DNA from: Rubrobacter sp.
GTDB lineage: Bacteria > Actinomycetota > Rubrobacteria > Rubrobacterales > Rubrobacteraceae
Assembly (NCBI GenBank): GCA_016781705.1
Contig: JADDPV010000003.1
Coordinates: 1-6,435, forward strand
DNA: 6,435 nt
Direction: 5' to 3'
Shown here: positions 1-4,581 of the stretch, in pieces
Layout of the letters: the number at the start of each line of letters is the position of its first letter
Position numbering within the stretch: position 1 is the stretch's first letter
Made by a program: the position numbers and the translations under genes
Notes under the pieces: generated by a model
The model's database searches: none
What the model was told of the DNA's origin: nothing
The model's input: only the letters and a program-made list of their open reading frames with translations

Positions 1-123
1 GTTGCTGAAGTGGACCGTGTTCACGGGCCAGACCGAGAACCCCAGCCGCTGAAGCGGGAAGACGGCGGCGCTGTTTCCGACGTGGCCGTAGGCGACCGAG
101 GACTGTATTGACAGGATGTTCAA
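1..123 (-). CDS. pdxY: Pyridoxal kinase (PdxY/PdxK type), 5' part, runs off the left edge
   Basis: The minus strand encodes 41 N-terminal residues beginning (M)NILSIQSSVAYGHVGNSA, followed by FPLQRLGFSVWPVNTVHFSN. This closely matches the start of pyridoxal kinases of the ribokinase superfamily: the IxSxVxxGHxGNSAA substrate-site loop at about residues 6-20 and the VWPxNTVxFSN strand at 31-41. The family phosphorylates pyridoxal in the cytoplasmic PLP salvage pathway, using ATP. The start is taken as TTG at 121-123 because family members begin with NILSIQS directly after the initiator. An AGGAGGG on the minus strand (134-140) lies 10 bases upstream, a rather long spacing. An ATG at 131-133 is closer to it but out of frame. 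The catalytic C-terminal part is outside the window. No other minus-strand gene lies close upstream, so the gene probably has its own promoter. Assignment to the pyridoxal kinase family is firm; PdxY versus PdxK cannot be decided from this piece. Confidence 0.88.
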   Translation of the reverse strand, partial: MNILSIQSSVAYGHVGNSAAVFPLQRLGFSVWPVNTVHFSN

Positions 124-586
124 CGCTTCGCATCCCTCCTTCGTGCTCCGCCGAGCCACCCTTGCAAAGAGCGCCGAGACGGATGGGCAAGGCCATAATT
201 GGCATGTGTCGTCGCCTCGCTGCTTGTTCTCGGCACCCTTTACCCCGCACGATACGTCGTGGTCACACGGGCTTTACAAGCCGAACACCCCACTCTGCAG
301 CGGGGAGACACCCCCGAGCCCGATCGACGGTTGTTCTCGCGCGCCCCCATAAAGAGCGTGTCACGAACCCGTGGGGCCTAATTGCTGCGGGCCTCTTGTG
401 GCTGCTCTCGACGGCGCTGGCTCCCGGGTAGCAGCCGATCCTGGGCGAGGGAGAAACCCGTCGCCTCTTGTGGCGGTGGACGAACCTTCCGCTTCCCAGG
501 GTCGACGAAAGCCCGCTGACCTACACCCCGACGAGGGGAGCCGCAGGGCCTCTCGGCGCTACGTCTTCGGCCTCAGGATCGGGCAT
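124..586. other. Gene-free stretch between pdxY and the small hypothetical gene
   Basis: No reading frame here has a convincing start, ribosome binding site and protein-like composition together. Short hydrophobic stretches can be read on the plus strand at about 199-270 and 361-431, in different frames, and neither has a good start. The left part must contain the promoter and leader of the minus-strand pdxY gene, but I could not pick a clear -10/-35 pair. No tRNA-like cloverleaf or recognisable riboswitch core was seen. Confidence 0.5.
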
Positions 587-826
587 CTACGCGTCACGGG
601 TGGGTTTCTCACCCGACGCCCGCCCCTCTTTTTGGGCCGCCTCGTCGTCGACCTCTTTCTGCACAGTTAGCATCGCGTCGGGGTCGATGTTGGCGTACGC
701 TTCCGGCCTCAACTCCCTCAGACGGCGCATCATTTCGACATCGGACAGCTTCGACGGGTCTTCCCCGGCGGCCTCGAAAGCCGCCACCTCTTCCGGCAAC
801 ATTCTGCGCCCGGACTTGTCTTCCAC
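587..826 (-). CDS. Small charged hypothetical protein, 79 residues
   Basis: I do not recognise the family. The 79 residues are rich in Glu, Asp, Arg and Ala, have no Cys or Trp, and look soluble and cytoplasmic. The centre is probably helical: LPEEVAAFEAAGEDPSKL at about 10-27, then DVEMMRRLRELRPEAYANI. The tail is polar and probably disordered. The codon pattern is strongly GC-ending, as in the neighbours, which supports real coding. The assumed start is GTG at 824-826, with a weak AAGGGG just upstream on the minus strand. The same frame stays open further upstream and still looks like protein (VKWRRPKHDEKGAA just before the GTG) but offers no standard start, so the true N-terminus may lie further right. 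It is divergent from the gene at 958, and the two may share a promoter region at 827-957. Confidence 0.62.
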   Translation of the reverse strand: MEDKSGRRMLPEEVAAFEAAGEDPSKLSDVEMMRRLRELRPEAYANIDPDAMLTVQKEVDDEAAQKEGRASGEKPTRDA

Positions 827-957
827 GGCCGCCCCTTTTTCGTCGTGCTTCGGACGGCGCCATTTTACTCCGCCCCGCCATGCGCAGGGGCCCGGACGGA
901 CGCGGTAGGCCCTCGGACGGCCACACGGGAGCCGGAGGGGACGGCGAGGAGGCGCCC

Positions 958-1323
958 ATGGTGGGTTGGGTGGTTCGGAGGATAAACTTCGGGAACGAGG
1001 AGGAAGGAGGAGGAGGTCAGTCCGATGGGGAAAGCAGGGTTGGGGAGCGTCACACGCGGTTCCTGAAGGTCCTCGACGAGGCGGCGCGCGCCGATATGGC
1101 CGGCGTCGCGTCCGTGTACCGATGCGCGCAGAGTCTTGGCCTCGACTTCGTGGGCAAGGAGGCGGATAGGGAGGAGATCGTGGGGCTGGTGCGCGACCTC
1201 CAAGAGGCGGGCTACGCCAAGACCGTCGGAGGCGCCCGAACGGTGAGCGCGGAAAGGCTGGCCCTCGGGGGGATCTCGGTCACGGAGGACGGGAGAAGCC
1301 AACTCCAAGCGTCGTCGTCGTAG
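958..1323 (+). CDS. Small winged-helix-like hypothetical protein
   Basis: The frame encodes 121 residues from ATG at 958, which has AGGAGG 5 bases upstream. The credible part starts near residue 30: RFLKVLDEAARADMAGVASV, then REEIVGLVRDLQEAGYAKTV, and at the end ISVTEDGRSQL. Helices followed by a strand ending in a T-E-x-G-R motif are usual in small winged-helix proteins, so DNA binding is possible but unproven. The first 25-30 residues are low-complexity (EEEGGGG) and look like translated leader. A second, stronger ribosome binding site (GGAGGAGG at about 1010-1017) sits 8 bases before an ATG at 1025-1027. That ATG is out of frame with the body by one base and opens only 13 codons. One extra G in the run after it would give a natural N-terminus, MGESRVGERHTRFLKVLDEA. 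The start is therefore uncertain; the downstream coding frame is well supported. Confidence 0.68.
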   Translation: MVGWVVRRINFGNEEEGGGGQSDGESRVGERHTRFLKVLDEAARADMAGVASVYRCAQSLGLDFVGKEADREEIVGLVRDLQEAGYAKTVGGARTVSAERLALGGISVTEDGRSQLQASSS

Positions 1324-1521
1324 GAGTTCGAGCAGGGGTCCGATTCGAGAGCTGGGGGAGTCGGCTACGCGAGGACCTCGAGGCGTACTGCCCGCCATGC
1401 GTTGTCGGGGATGATCCCAGGCAGCCCGGCGGCCGTGGTGGCTCAGGTGGCTCGGGGGTTAGGGCACACGGGCGCAGCCACAACAGGACCACGGCGTAGC
1501 CACACCGGAGCCCCAATGGGG

Positions 1522-1544
1522 ATTGTGGCCTTCATTGTGGCCTT
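1522..1544. repeat. Short direct repeat, two copies of an 11-mer
   Basis: ATTGTGGCCTT occurs at 1522-1532 and again at 1534-1544, separated by one base. It may be chance slippage or part of a protein-binding site; no gene is adjacent. Confidence 0.5.
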
Positions 1545-1770
1545 TCGCACCTCGCCGACGCCCCGCATCCGCTCGGGTAAGCCAGGAACGCCCCACCTGC
1601 GAGCCCTTCCAGGGGGACGCGGCAAACCTTCGCCGGAACGGGGGAGGGGGAAGGATCGTTTGAGGGGGCTTGTAACGCGGAGAGGATGCTTAACCGGAGT
1701 GTCAAGAATTCCATCTTCTCGGCAAGAGAACAATCGGCATATGCAACTCGTAACGCCGCCGAAGGAGATG

Positions 1771-1810
1771 CGGGCCGGGCTTTCAGGAGGGGGTAATGGG
1801 TGCCGGCCCG
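1771..1810. repeat. Inverted repeat, 8-bp perfect stem
   Basis: CGGGCCGG at 1771-1778 is the exact reverse complement of CCGGCCCG at 1803-1810, with a 24-base purine-rich loop between. There is no T-run on either side, so it does not look like a simple terminator. It may be structure within an RNA or part of a dispersed repeat. Confidence 0.45.
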
Positions 1811-1892
1811 ATGCTTACTACCGTAGCAGGGCGAGGTTGCAGGGAGGTGAAGGGAAGATAACGGTTCGGCAACGGGTCTTGCTTTCGCGGGC

Positions 1893-1925
1893 ACGAGAAA
1901 GCCGGGCCCCGAAGAAGGACCCGGC
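1893..1925 (-). terminator. Terminator-like hairpin after the 88-residue gene
   Basis: The arms are 1901-1909 and 1917-1925, with a 7-base loop. Read on the minus strand this gives a 9-bp GC-rich stem in which the one non-Watson-Crick position is a U-G wobble. On the plus strand the same position would be a C-A mismatch, so the hairpin is built for minus-strand RNA. TTTCTCG follows the stem. It lies 23 bases after the stop codon at 1949. It shares long identical segments with the hairpin at 2300-2322. Confidence 0.72.
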
Positions 1926-1948
1926 CCGGATAAAGCGACTATCTCAGG

Positions 1949-2215
1949 CTACTGGATCTTGCCGAAGATGAGGACCTCTCTCTCCGTGTCCCAGAAGACG
2001 CTGTCGGCGTCGTCGAAGAAGTCCCTCAAAACCTTCGCGTCGGAAGCGGTCGGCATGACCAGAGCCTCTTCCGCGCCGTTGTCCAGGATAAGCTGGTAGG
2101 AGAACTTGCCGTTCTCCAAGGGTCCCTGGCTGCTCCAGTTGGCGTGTACGTCCGTGACCTGGCGGACCTTTATCGCCGACTCGGTATTCTGCTCCTGCTG
2201 GGGCTTGTCCGTCAT
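1949..2215 (-). CDS. Conserved-looking hypothetical protein, 88 residues
   Basis: I do not recognise the family. The protein starts MTDKPQQEQNTES, a polar and probably flexible tail. A compact domain follows at about residues 16-88: alternating hydrophobic strands (SAIKVRQVTDVHANW, then GKFSYQLILDN, then EEALVMP), a short acidic helix with Asp/Phe (VLRDFFDDADSVFWD) and a final strand VLIFGKI. There is no signal peptide, membrane segment, Cys or recognisable catalytic motif. A small beta-rich cytoplasmic domain is the best description. The start at 2213-2215 is chosen because the minus strand has GAGGAGG ending 8-9 bases upstream; the frame is open further up but that part is Arg-rich leader. 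A terminator-like hairpin follows the stop, and another lies upstream of the start, so this appears to be a single-gene transcription unit. Confidence 0.8.
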   Translation of the reverse strand: MTDKPQQEQNTESAIKVRQVTDVHANWSSQGPLENGKFSYQLILDNGAEEALVMPTASDAKVLRDFFDDADSVFWDTEREVLIFGKIQ

Positions 2216-2296
2216 TCGGTTGCTCCTCCTCTTCGTCGTTCGCTCGACGTCCCCTCTTACCCGCGTAAGCGCTCGCCGCAAACGACACTACGCGAG

Positions 2297-2322
2297 AAAG
2301 CCGGGCCCCGAAAGGACCCGGC
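2297..2322 (-). terminator. Terminator-like hairpin after the zinc-motif gene
   Basis: The arms are 2300-2308 and 2314-2322, with a 5-base loop that reads UUUCG on the minus strand. The 9-bp stem contains one U-G wobble in minus-strand RNA (a C-A mismatch on the plus strand). TTTCTCG follows. It lies 29 bases after the stop codon at 2352. The segment CGAGAAAGCCGGGCCCCGAA and the arm GGACCCGGCCC are identical to the hairpin at 1893-1928. Confidence 0.75.
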
Positions 2323-2351
2323 CCAGTGGTGTAGCGGTGATCCCGAAAACT

Positions 2352-2564
2352 TTAGCCCCCGCCGCCGACGGCCTTTATGACGACGCCCGTGCCGTTGCAG
2401 TTGGAGCACCCCTCGCCGTTTTCCAGGCGCCCATTGCCGCCACACACGTCGCAGACGGTTTCGGCCGCCCCCTGCGTGCCCGGCTCCACCTCGTCGCCCG
2501 GGGTCGGCGCCCTTTCCGGATCGGAGGCCTCGTCTCTGGGGGTTCTGGGCTTCTCCTCGCTCAT
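2352..2564 (-). CDS. Small zinc-finger-like protein with two CxxCxGxG motifs, 70 residues
   Basis: The first half (residues 1-35) is polar, rich in Pro, Glu, Asp and Arg, and probably disordered. The second half holds CDVCGGNG at 38-45 and CSNCNGTG at 53-60. Two CxxCxGxG units are the hallmark of the DnaJ-type cysteine-rich fold, where four Cys (38, 41, 53, 56) bind one zinc. DnaJ itself has four such units plus a J domain, and this protein has neither the J domain nor the other two units. Isolated two-unit versions occur in small bacterial proteins that act as chaperone-like or protein-binding modules, so a protein-protein role is more likely than catalysis; the partner is unknown. The end, KAVGGGG, is flexible. 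The start at 2562-2564 is chosen for GAGGAGG 7 bases upstream on the minus strand. It has its own terminator-like hairpin and an upstream gap of about 90 bases. Confidence 0.82.
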   Translation of the reverse strand: MSEEKPRTPRDEASDPERAPTPGDEVEPGTQGAAETVCDVCGGNGRLENGEGCSNCNGTGVVIKAVGGGG

Positions 2565-2652
2565 ATCCCGACCTCCTCGCGGTTTGTCGTTTCTCGTCCT
2601 CGGCTTTCTAGCCACGGCAAGGGCGCGCAATGCTCGGTACGTCTCGGGTACG

Positions 2653-2686
2653 AAAAGGGCCGGGACCCCGATTAGGACCCCGGCCC
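2653..2686 (-). terminator. Terminator-like hairpin after the RTX-like gene
   Basis: The arms are 2657-2668 and 2675-2686, with a 6-base loop. Eight outer GC pairs are continuous. The next two positions are G-U and U-G wobbles in minus-strand RNA but mismatches in plus-strand RNA, and two further GC pairs close the loop, giving 12 pairs in the minus direction. TTTTCG follows. It resembles the hairpins at 1893-1925 and 2297-2322 in arm sequence (GCCGGG core, GGACC) but is not identical. Confidence 0.75.
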
Positions 2687-2724
2687 GCCCTGTTTCGCTC
2701 GTCGCCGGTGGTACTAGTAGCGGT

Positions 2725-3186
2725 TCACCTTCTCGCAGTCGGGGGCCACGTAGTCCCCGTAGCCGGCCTCCACGAAGTCGTACCCGTCGCCGCAGTAGAT
2801 CTTGTCGTAGGAGCCGTCCCCGGGGGGCCGATCTGGTCGTCGCCCGCCCCGCCGTTTATGAGGTCGCCGCCTGCGCCGCCCACGATGAGGTCGTTGCCCC
2901 CGTCGCCGTAGACGGCGTCGTTGCCGTATCCGCCGTAGAGGCCCTTGGCGTAGGGGCCGACCTCGAAGCCGGGGTCGTCGTTGCCCGAGTCGCCCCGGAT
3001 CAGGTCGTCGCCGGAGCCTCCGGAGATCCGGTCGGCGCCCCCGTAGCCGTAGAGGGCATCCCCGTAGGAGGTGCCTTGGAGGTTGTCGGGGCCGTTCGTG
3101 CCGTACCTGACGGCCGCGGCCGCCACCGTCGCCGTCAGGGCCATCATCAGCGCCACCGCAACCAAGATCTTGACCGTCCGCCCCAT
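2725..3186 (-). CDS. Secreted calcium-binding RTX-like repeat protein, frameshifted near the C-terminus
   Basis: The start at 3184-3186 has GGGAGGAG 8 bases upstream and opens directly into a signal peptide: MGRTVKI, a hydrophobic core to about residue 24 and a likely cleavage in the AAAA stretch before VRYG. From residue 28 the protein is glycine/aspartate repeats of the RTX type: GPDNLQGTSYGD, GYGGADRISGGSGDDLIRGD, GGYGNDAVYGDGGNDLIVGG, GGDLINGGAGDDQI. Such nonapeptides form calcium-filled parallel beta-rolls, usually outside the cell. After residue 119 the frame turns into Thr/Arg/Pro-rich nonsense and ends at 2725. One base inserted in the C/G run at 2818-2827 would continue the proper frame as GDGSYDKIYCGDGYDFVEAG and end DCEKVNRY at a TAG at 2714, giving about 157 residues. 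It has its own terminator. No secretion genes or catalytic domain are in the window, so this is a repeat-only protein. Confidence 0.8.
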   Translation of the reverse strand: MGRTVKILVAVALMMALTATVAAAAVRYGTNGPDNLQGTSYGDALYGYGGADRISGGSGDDLIRGDSGNDDPGFEVGPYAKGLYGGYGNDAVYGDGGNDLIVGGAGGDLINGGAGDDQIGPPGTAPTTRSTAATGTTSWRPATGTTWPPTARR

Positions 3187-3248
3187 GAGTCCCGCTCCTC
3201 CCGCTCCCCGCGCCCGGCCTCTCCGGATGCTCGCGATGTGAACTATGA

Positions 3249-3296
3249 GGAACATCGGTTACGAAACGGCTACGCCCGGGGAACGGTTCGGTTACG
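3249..3296. promoter_or_regulatory. Possible direct-repeat operator upstream of the RTX-like gene
   Basis: On the plus strand GGAACATCGGTTACG (3249-3263) is followed by GGAACGGTTCGGTTACG (3280-3296). These are the same sequence with a two-base difference in inner length, 31 bases apart, and they lie 63-110 bases upstream of the RTX-like start. The placement fits a regulator-binding site or a duplicated promoter element. No clear -10 box was identified, so this is tentative. Confidence 0.35.
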
Positions 3297-3300
3297 GTCG

Positions 3301-3327
3301 AAAAACCGGGGTACCCGAAGGCCCCGG
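3301..3327 (-). terminator. Terminator-like hairpin just outside the IS630 left end
   Basis: On the minus strand the arms CCGGGG and CCCCGG (3322-3327 and 3306-3311) enclose CC-UUCG-GG, a stable C(UUCG)G tetraloop with a two-base bulge, followed by TTTTT (3301-3305). It is a good intrinsic terminator for leftward transcription. It lies 9 bases outside the IS, so it belongs to the pre-insertion sequence and now stops readthrough from the transposase towards the RTX-like gene. Confidence 0.65.
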
Positions 3328-3337
3328 CTCGTACCTA

Positions 3338-3363
3338 GAGCGGTTCTCAAAACGACTGCAAAG
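3338..3363 (+). repeat. IS630 left terminal inverted repeat
   Basis: It starts with GAGC next to the flanking TA and ends with CTGCAAAG; it pairs with 4320-4345 at 19 of 26 positions. It overlaps the last codons of the transposase gene. Confidence 0.75.
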
Positions 3364-3967
3364 GTAGGCGGTAGCCGCAGTCGGCGTAGAAGCCGTGGAT
3401 GTCTTCCGGGGTGATCGCGTCGAGGGCCCGTCCCGTCGCTTCCACGAGTGCCTCCCTGCTCCGGGCCGCGGCCTTCCTGAGGACTCCCTTCACCTTGGAG
3501 AAGGCCTCCTCTATGGGGTTCATGTCCGGCGAGTAAGGCGGCAGGAACAGGAGCCCACACCCGGCGCCCTCGATGAGCCGCTCGACCTTCTTGCTCTTGT
3601 GCACCGAGAGGTTGTCCATCACCACTATCTGCCCGCAATCCAGGTGCGGGGCCAGGAAGCGCTCGACGTAGTAGGTCTCGAACGCCTCGGAGTCCACCGC
3701 CCCCTCCACGCTCATCGAGGGTTTCACGCCTTCCGAGTCGATCGCGCAGACCAGGGAGACGTTCTTGCCCCAGTTCCTCGGCGCCTTGCCGCGCGCCCGC
3801 TCCCCCTTCGGCGCCCTGGCGTAGATCGGCGGGAGCGCGACGTTCGTCGAGCACTCGTCCACGAAGACGAACCTCTCGGCGGCGACGCCCCTCACGTACT
3901 CCCGGCAAGCACCCCTTCTTCGCTCGTCGCGCTCGGAGGAAGCCATCGATCTTTTTTGAAAGTCCAC
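3347..3967 (-). CDS. IS630 transposase, DDE catalytic part (second frame)
   Basis: This frame holds the catalytic RNase H-like domain of an IS630-family transposase, which cuts and joins DNA at TA targets. Counting from the frame's upstream end, the residues visible are the first Asp in FVFVDECSTN (about residue 37), the second in IVVMDNLSVH (118) and the Glu in PPYSPDMNPIE (153). The last two are 34 residues apart, the DD34E spacing of this family. The W in RNWGKNVSL and the PPYSPDxNPIE box are also typical. There is no real start codon context at 3967. The product is expected to be joined to the upstream frame by a -1 shift at the A6 run 3952-3957, giving about 318 residues, slightly short for the family. 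All catalytic residues are present, so activity is possible if the frames are joined. Confidence 0.88.
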   Translation of the reverse strand: MDFQKRSMASSERDERRRGACREYVRGVAAERFVFVDECSTNVALPPIYARAPKGERARGKAPRNWGKNVSLVCAIDSEGVKPSMSVEGAVDSEAFETYYVERFLAPHLDCGQIVVMDNLSVHKSKKVERLIEGAGCGLLFLPPYSPDMNPIEEAFSKVKGVLRKAAARSREALVEATGRALDAITPEDIHGFYADCGYRLPLQSF

Positions 3968-4302
3968 CCGAGCTTCTTGCGCACCGCGCGGCTCATCGTC
4001 GCCACGGAGACCGAGACCCCGCGCTCCTCCTCGAACATCTCGCGATGCTCTTGCAGGGTGGCGGTGTCGTTAGCTTCTAGCTGCTCCCACAGGGCTCTCT
4101 CGAGGGCGGGGTCGCCGCTGATCTTCGCCTTGCGGCCCACGGAGGGTTTCGGGGCTAGATCCCTGCCGGAAGCCCTCAGCGCGACGTAGCGGGAGATGGT
4201 CGAGGGCGAGATGCCCAGTAGTCCCGCGATCTCCCTCCTTGGGACGCCACGCTCCACGGCGGCGAGCACCTTCAGCCTGAAATCCTTCGAGTACGCGTTC
4301 AT
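3892..4302 (-). CDS. IS630 transposase, DNA-binding N-terminal part (first frame)
   Basis: The start ATG at 4300-4302 lies 43 bases inside the right end of the IS. Residues 4-45 form a helix-turn-helix (SKDFRLKVLAAVERG, then PRREIAGLLGISPSTISRYV), which binds the terminal repeats in this family. A second helical region (about 66-112, ending VATMSRAVRKKLGWTF) matches the second DNA-binding subdomain. True homology stops at about residue 117. Beyond the AAA AAA codons (3952-3957) the frame gives only about 19 unrelated residues to a stop at 3892. The catalytic domain continues in the -1 frame from the same A run, so the two are one gene split by a natural or artefactual frameshift. No ribosome binding site as strong as in the neighbouring genes was seen. 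Confidence 0.82.
   Translation of the reverse strand: MNAYSKDFRLKVLAAVERGVPRREIAGLLGISPSTISRYVALRASGRDLAPKPSVGRKAKISGDPALERALWEQLEANDTATLQEHREMFEEERGVSVSVATMSRAVRKKLGWTFKKDRWLPPSATSEEGVLAGST
3951..3957 (-). other. Slippery A6G run at the transposase frame junction
   Basis: In the mRNA sense the sequence is TTC AAA AAA GAT in the first frame. Slipping back one base on the A6G run gives AGA TCG and enters the catalytic frame exactly where family similarity resumes. A6G is a classical -1 frameshift motif in insertion sequences. A missing A from a true A7 would look the same. Confidence 0.55.
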
Positions 4303-4319
4303 GAACCCGAGGCTCGCAG

Positions 4320-4345
4320 CTTTGCAGCCTCTTTGCAGACTGCTC
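4320..4345 (-). repeat. IS630 right terminal inverted repeat
   Basis: Read inward on the minus strand it starts with GAGC and carries CTGCAAAG twice in close succession (ends at about 4320 and 4332 on the plus strand), which may be tandem transposase contacts. It pairs with 3338-3363. Confidence 0.75.
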
Positions 4346-4347
4346 TA

Positions 4348-4581
4348 GAGGAGCAGGAGGTCTCGGTGCTCTCGCTGCACCTTTTGCAACTCTCGCTTGT
4401 ATACGTCAACACGCTGATGATCCAGGAGGTCCTCTCGACTCCCGAGTGGTCCGGCCGCCTCACCGCCGACGATCTCAGGGGCCTAACCCCGCTCATCTAC
4501 GGACACGTCAACCCCTACGGCAGGTTCGAGTTGGACATGGAGAAGCGCCTGCCGCTCGGTGACGTCAGGCGGCCCGGGTAG
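4348..4581 (+). pseudogene. Tn3-family transposase, C-terminal remnant (78 codons)
   Basis: The plus strand encodes EEQEVSVLSLHLLQLSLVYV, then NTLMIQEVLSTPEWSGRLT, DDLRGLTPLIYGHVNPYGRF and LDMEKRLPL to a stop at 4579-4581. The pattern of L/V-rich helix, VNT, a spacer, then LTPL, a short aromatic stretch and HVNPYGxF is the C-terminal end of Tn3-family DDE transposases (full length about 950-1000 residues). More than 90% of the gene is missing. The remnant begins at the IS630 end. Joining the left flank across the IS restores a codon pair, giving SYLEEQE, which fits the YRxGQE position of the family, but further left no Tn3 similarity is visible. The rest was therefore lost by deletion, perhaps IS-mediated. 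It has no start of its own and is non-functional. Confidence 0.85.

Larger units (their letters stand above)
1324..1892. other. Gene-free stretch of about 570 bases with repeats, function unknown
   Basis: No frame on either strand has a good start plus protein-like content, although long open frames exist because the DNA is GC-rich. Composition shifts towards more AT in the centre (about 1670-1760), unlike the flanking genes. The stretch contains a tandem-like direct repeat (1522-1544), a purine-rich segment around 1634-1665 and an inverted repeat (1771-1810). It could be a decayed gene, a non-coding RNA or a small dispersed non-autonomous element. Nothing seen decides between these. Confidence 0.45.
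3336..4347 (-). mobile_element. IS630-family insertion sequence, complete, about 1.0 kb
   Basis: The element body is 3338-4345 (1008 bp), with TA at both sides (3336-3337 and 4346-4347), the target duplication expected for IS630/Tc1-mariner elements. The ends are imperfect inverted repeats matching at 19 of 26 positions: GAGCGGTTCTCAAAACGACT and onward at the left, GAGCAGTCTGCAAAGAGGCT and onward at the right when read inward; both end in CTGCAAAG. One DDE transposase fills the element on the minus strand, its stop 9 bases from the left end. The transposase is split over two frames. The insertion lies at the truncation point of a Tn3 transposase gene. The ends are judged by eye and could be off by a base or two. 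Confidence 0.85.

Noticed and set aside
199..431. Hydrophobic stretches that might be a small two-helix membrane protein
   Set aside because: The two stretches are in different frames, the first starts with TTG right after a stop codon, and there is no good ribosome binding site.
584..586. A 21-codon reading frame after the 79-residue gene, beginning at an ATG on the minus strand that overlaps its stop region
   Set aside because: It is too short and has no ribosome binding site or recognisable content.
865..1398. A 177-codon open frame on the minus strand
   Set aside because: It is antisense to the better supported plus-strand gene at 958-1323, and its composition is Arg/Pro/Ser-rich.
1402..1971. 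A 189-codon open frame on the plus strand
   Set aside because: There is no ribosome binding site, it is rich in Arg/Gly/Pro, and it runs through the terminator and into the opposite gene.
2830..3110. Repetitive DNA in the RTX-like gene as a CRISPR or tandem repeat array
   Set aside because: The periodicity comes from Gly/Asp codons of RTX nonapeptides; there are no conserved repeats with unique spacers.
3278..3300. GGGG followed by TTACGG as a left Tn3 terminal repeat
   Set aside because: The spacing and the following bases do not match the candidate right repeat at 4580-4617.
2377..3414. A 345-codon open frame on the plus strand
   Set aside because: It lies opposite the zinc-module and RTX-like genes, has Arg/Ser/Pro/Val-rich shadow composition, and has no ribosome binding site.
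3395..4189. A 264-codon open frame on the plus strand within the IS
   Set aside because: It is the antisense of the IS630 transposase, a common shadow in GC-rich DNA; no family features were seen.
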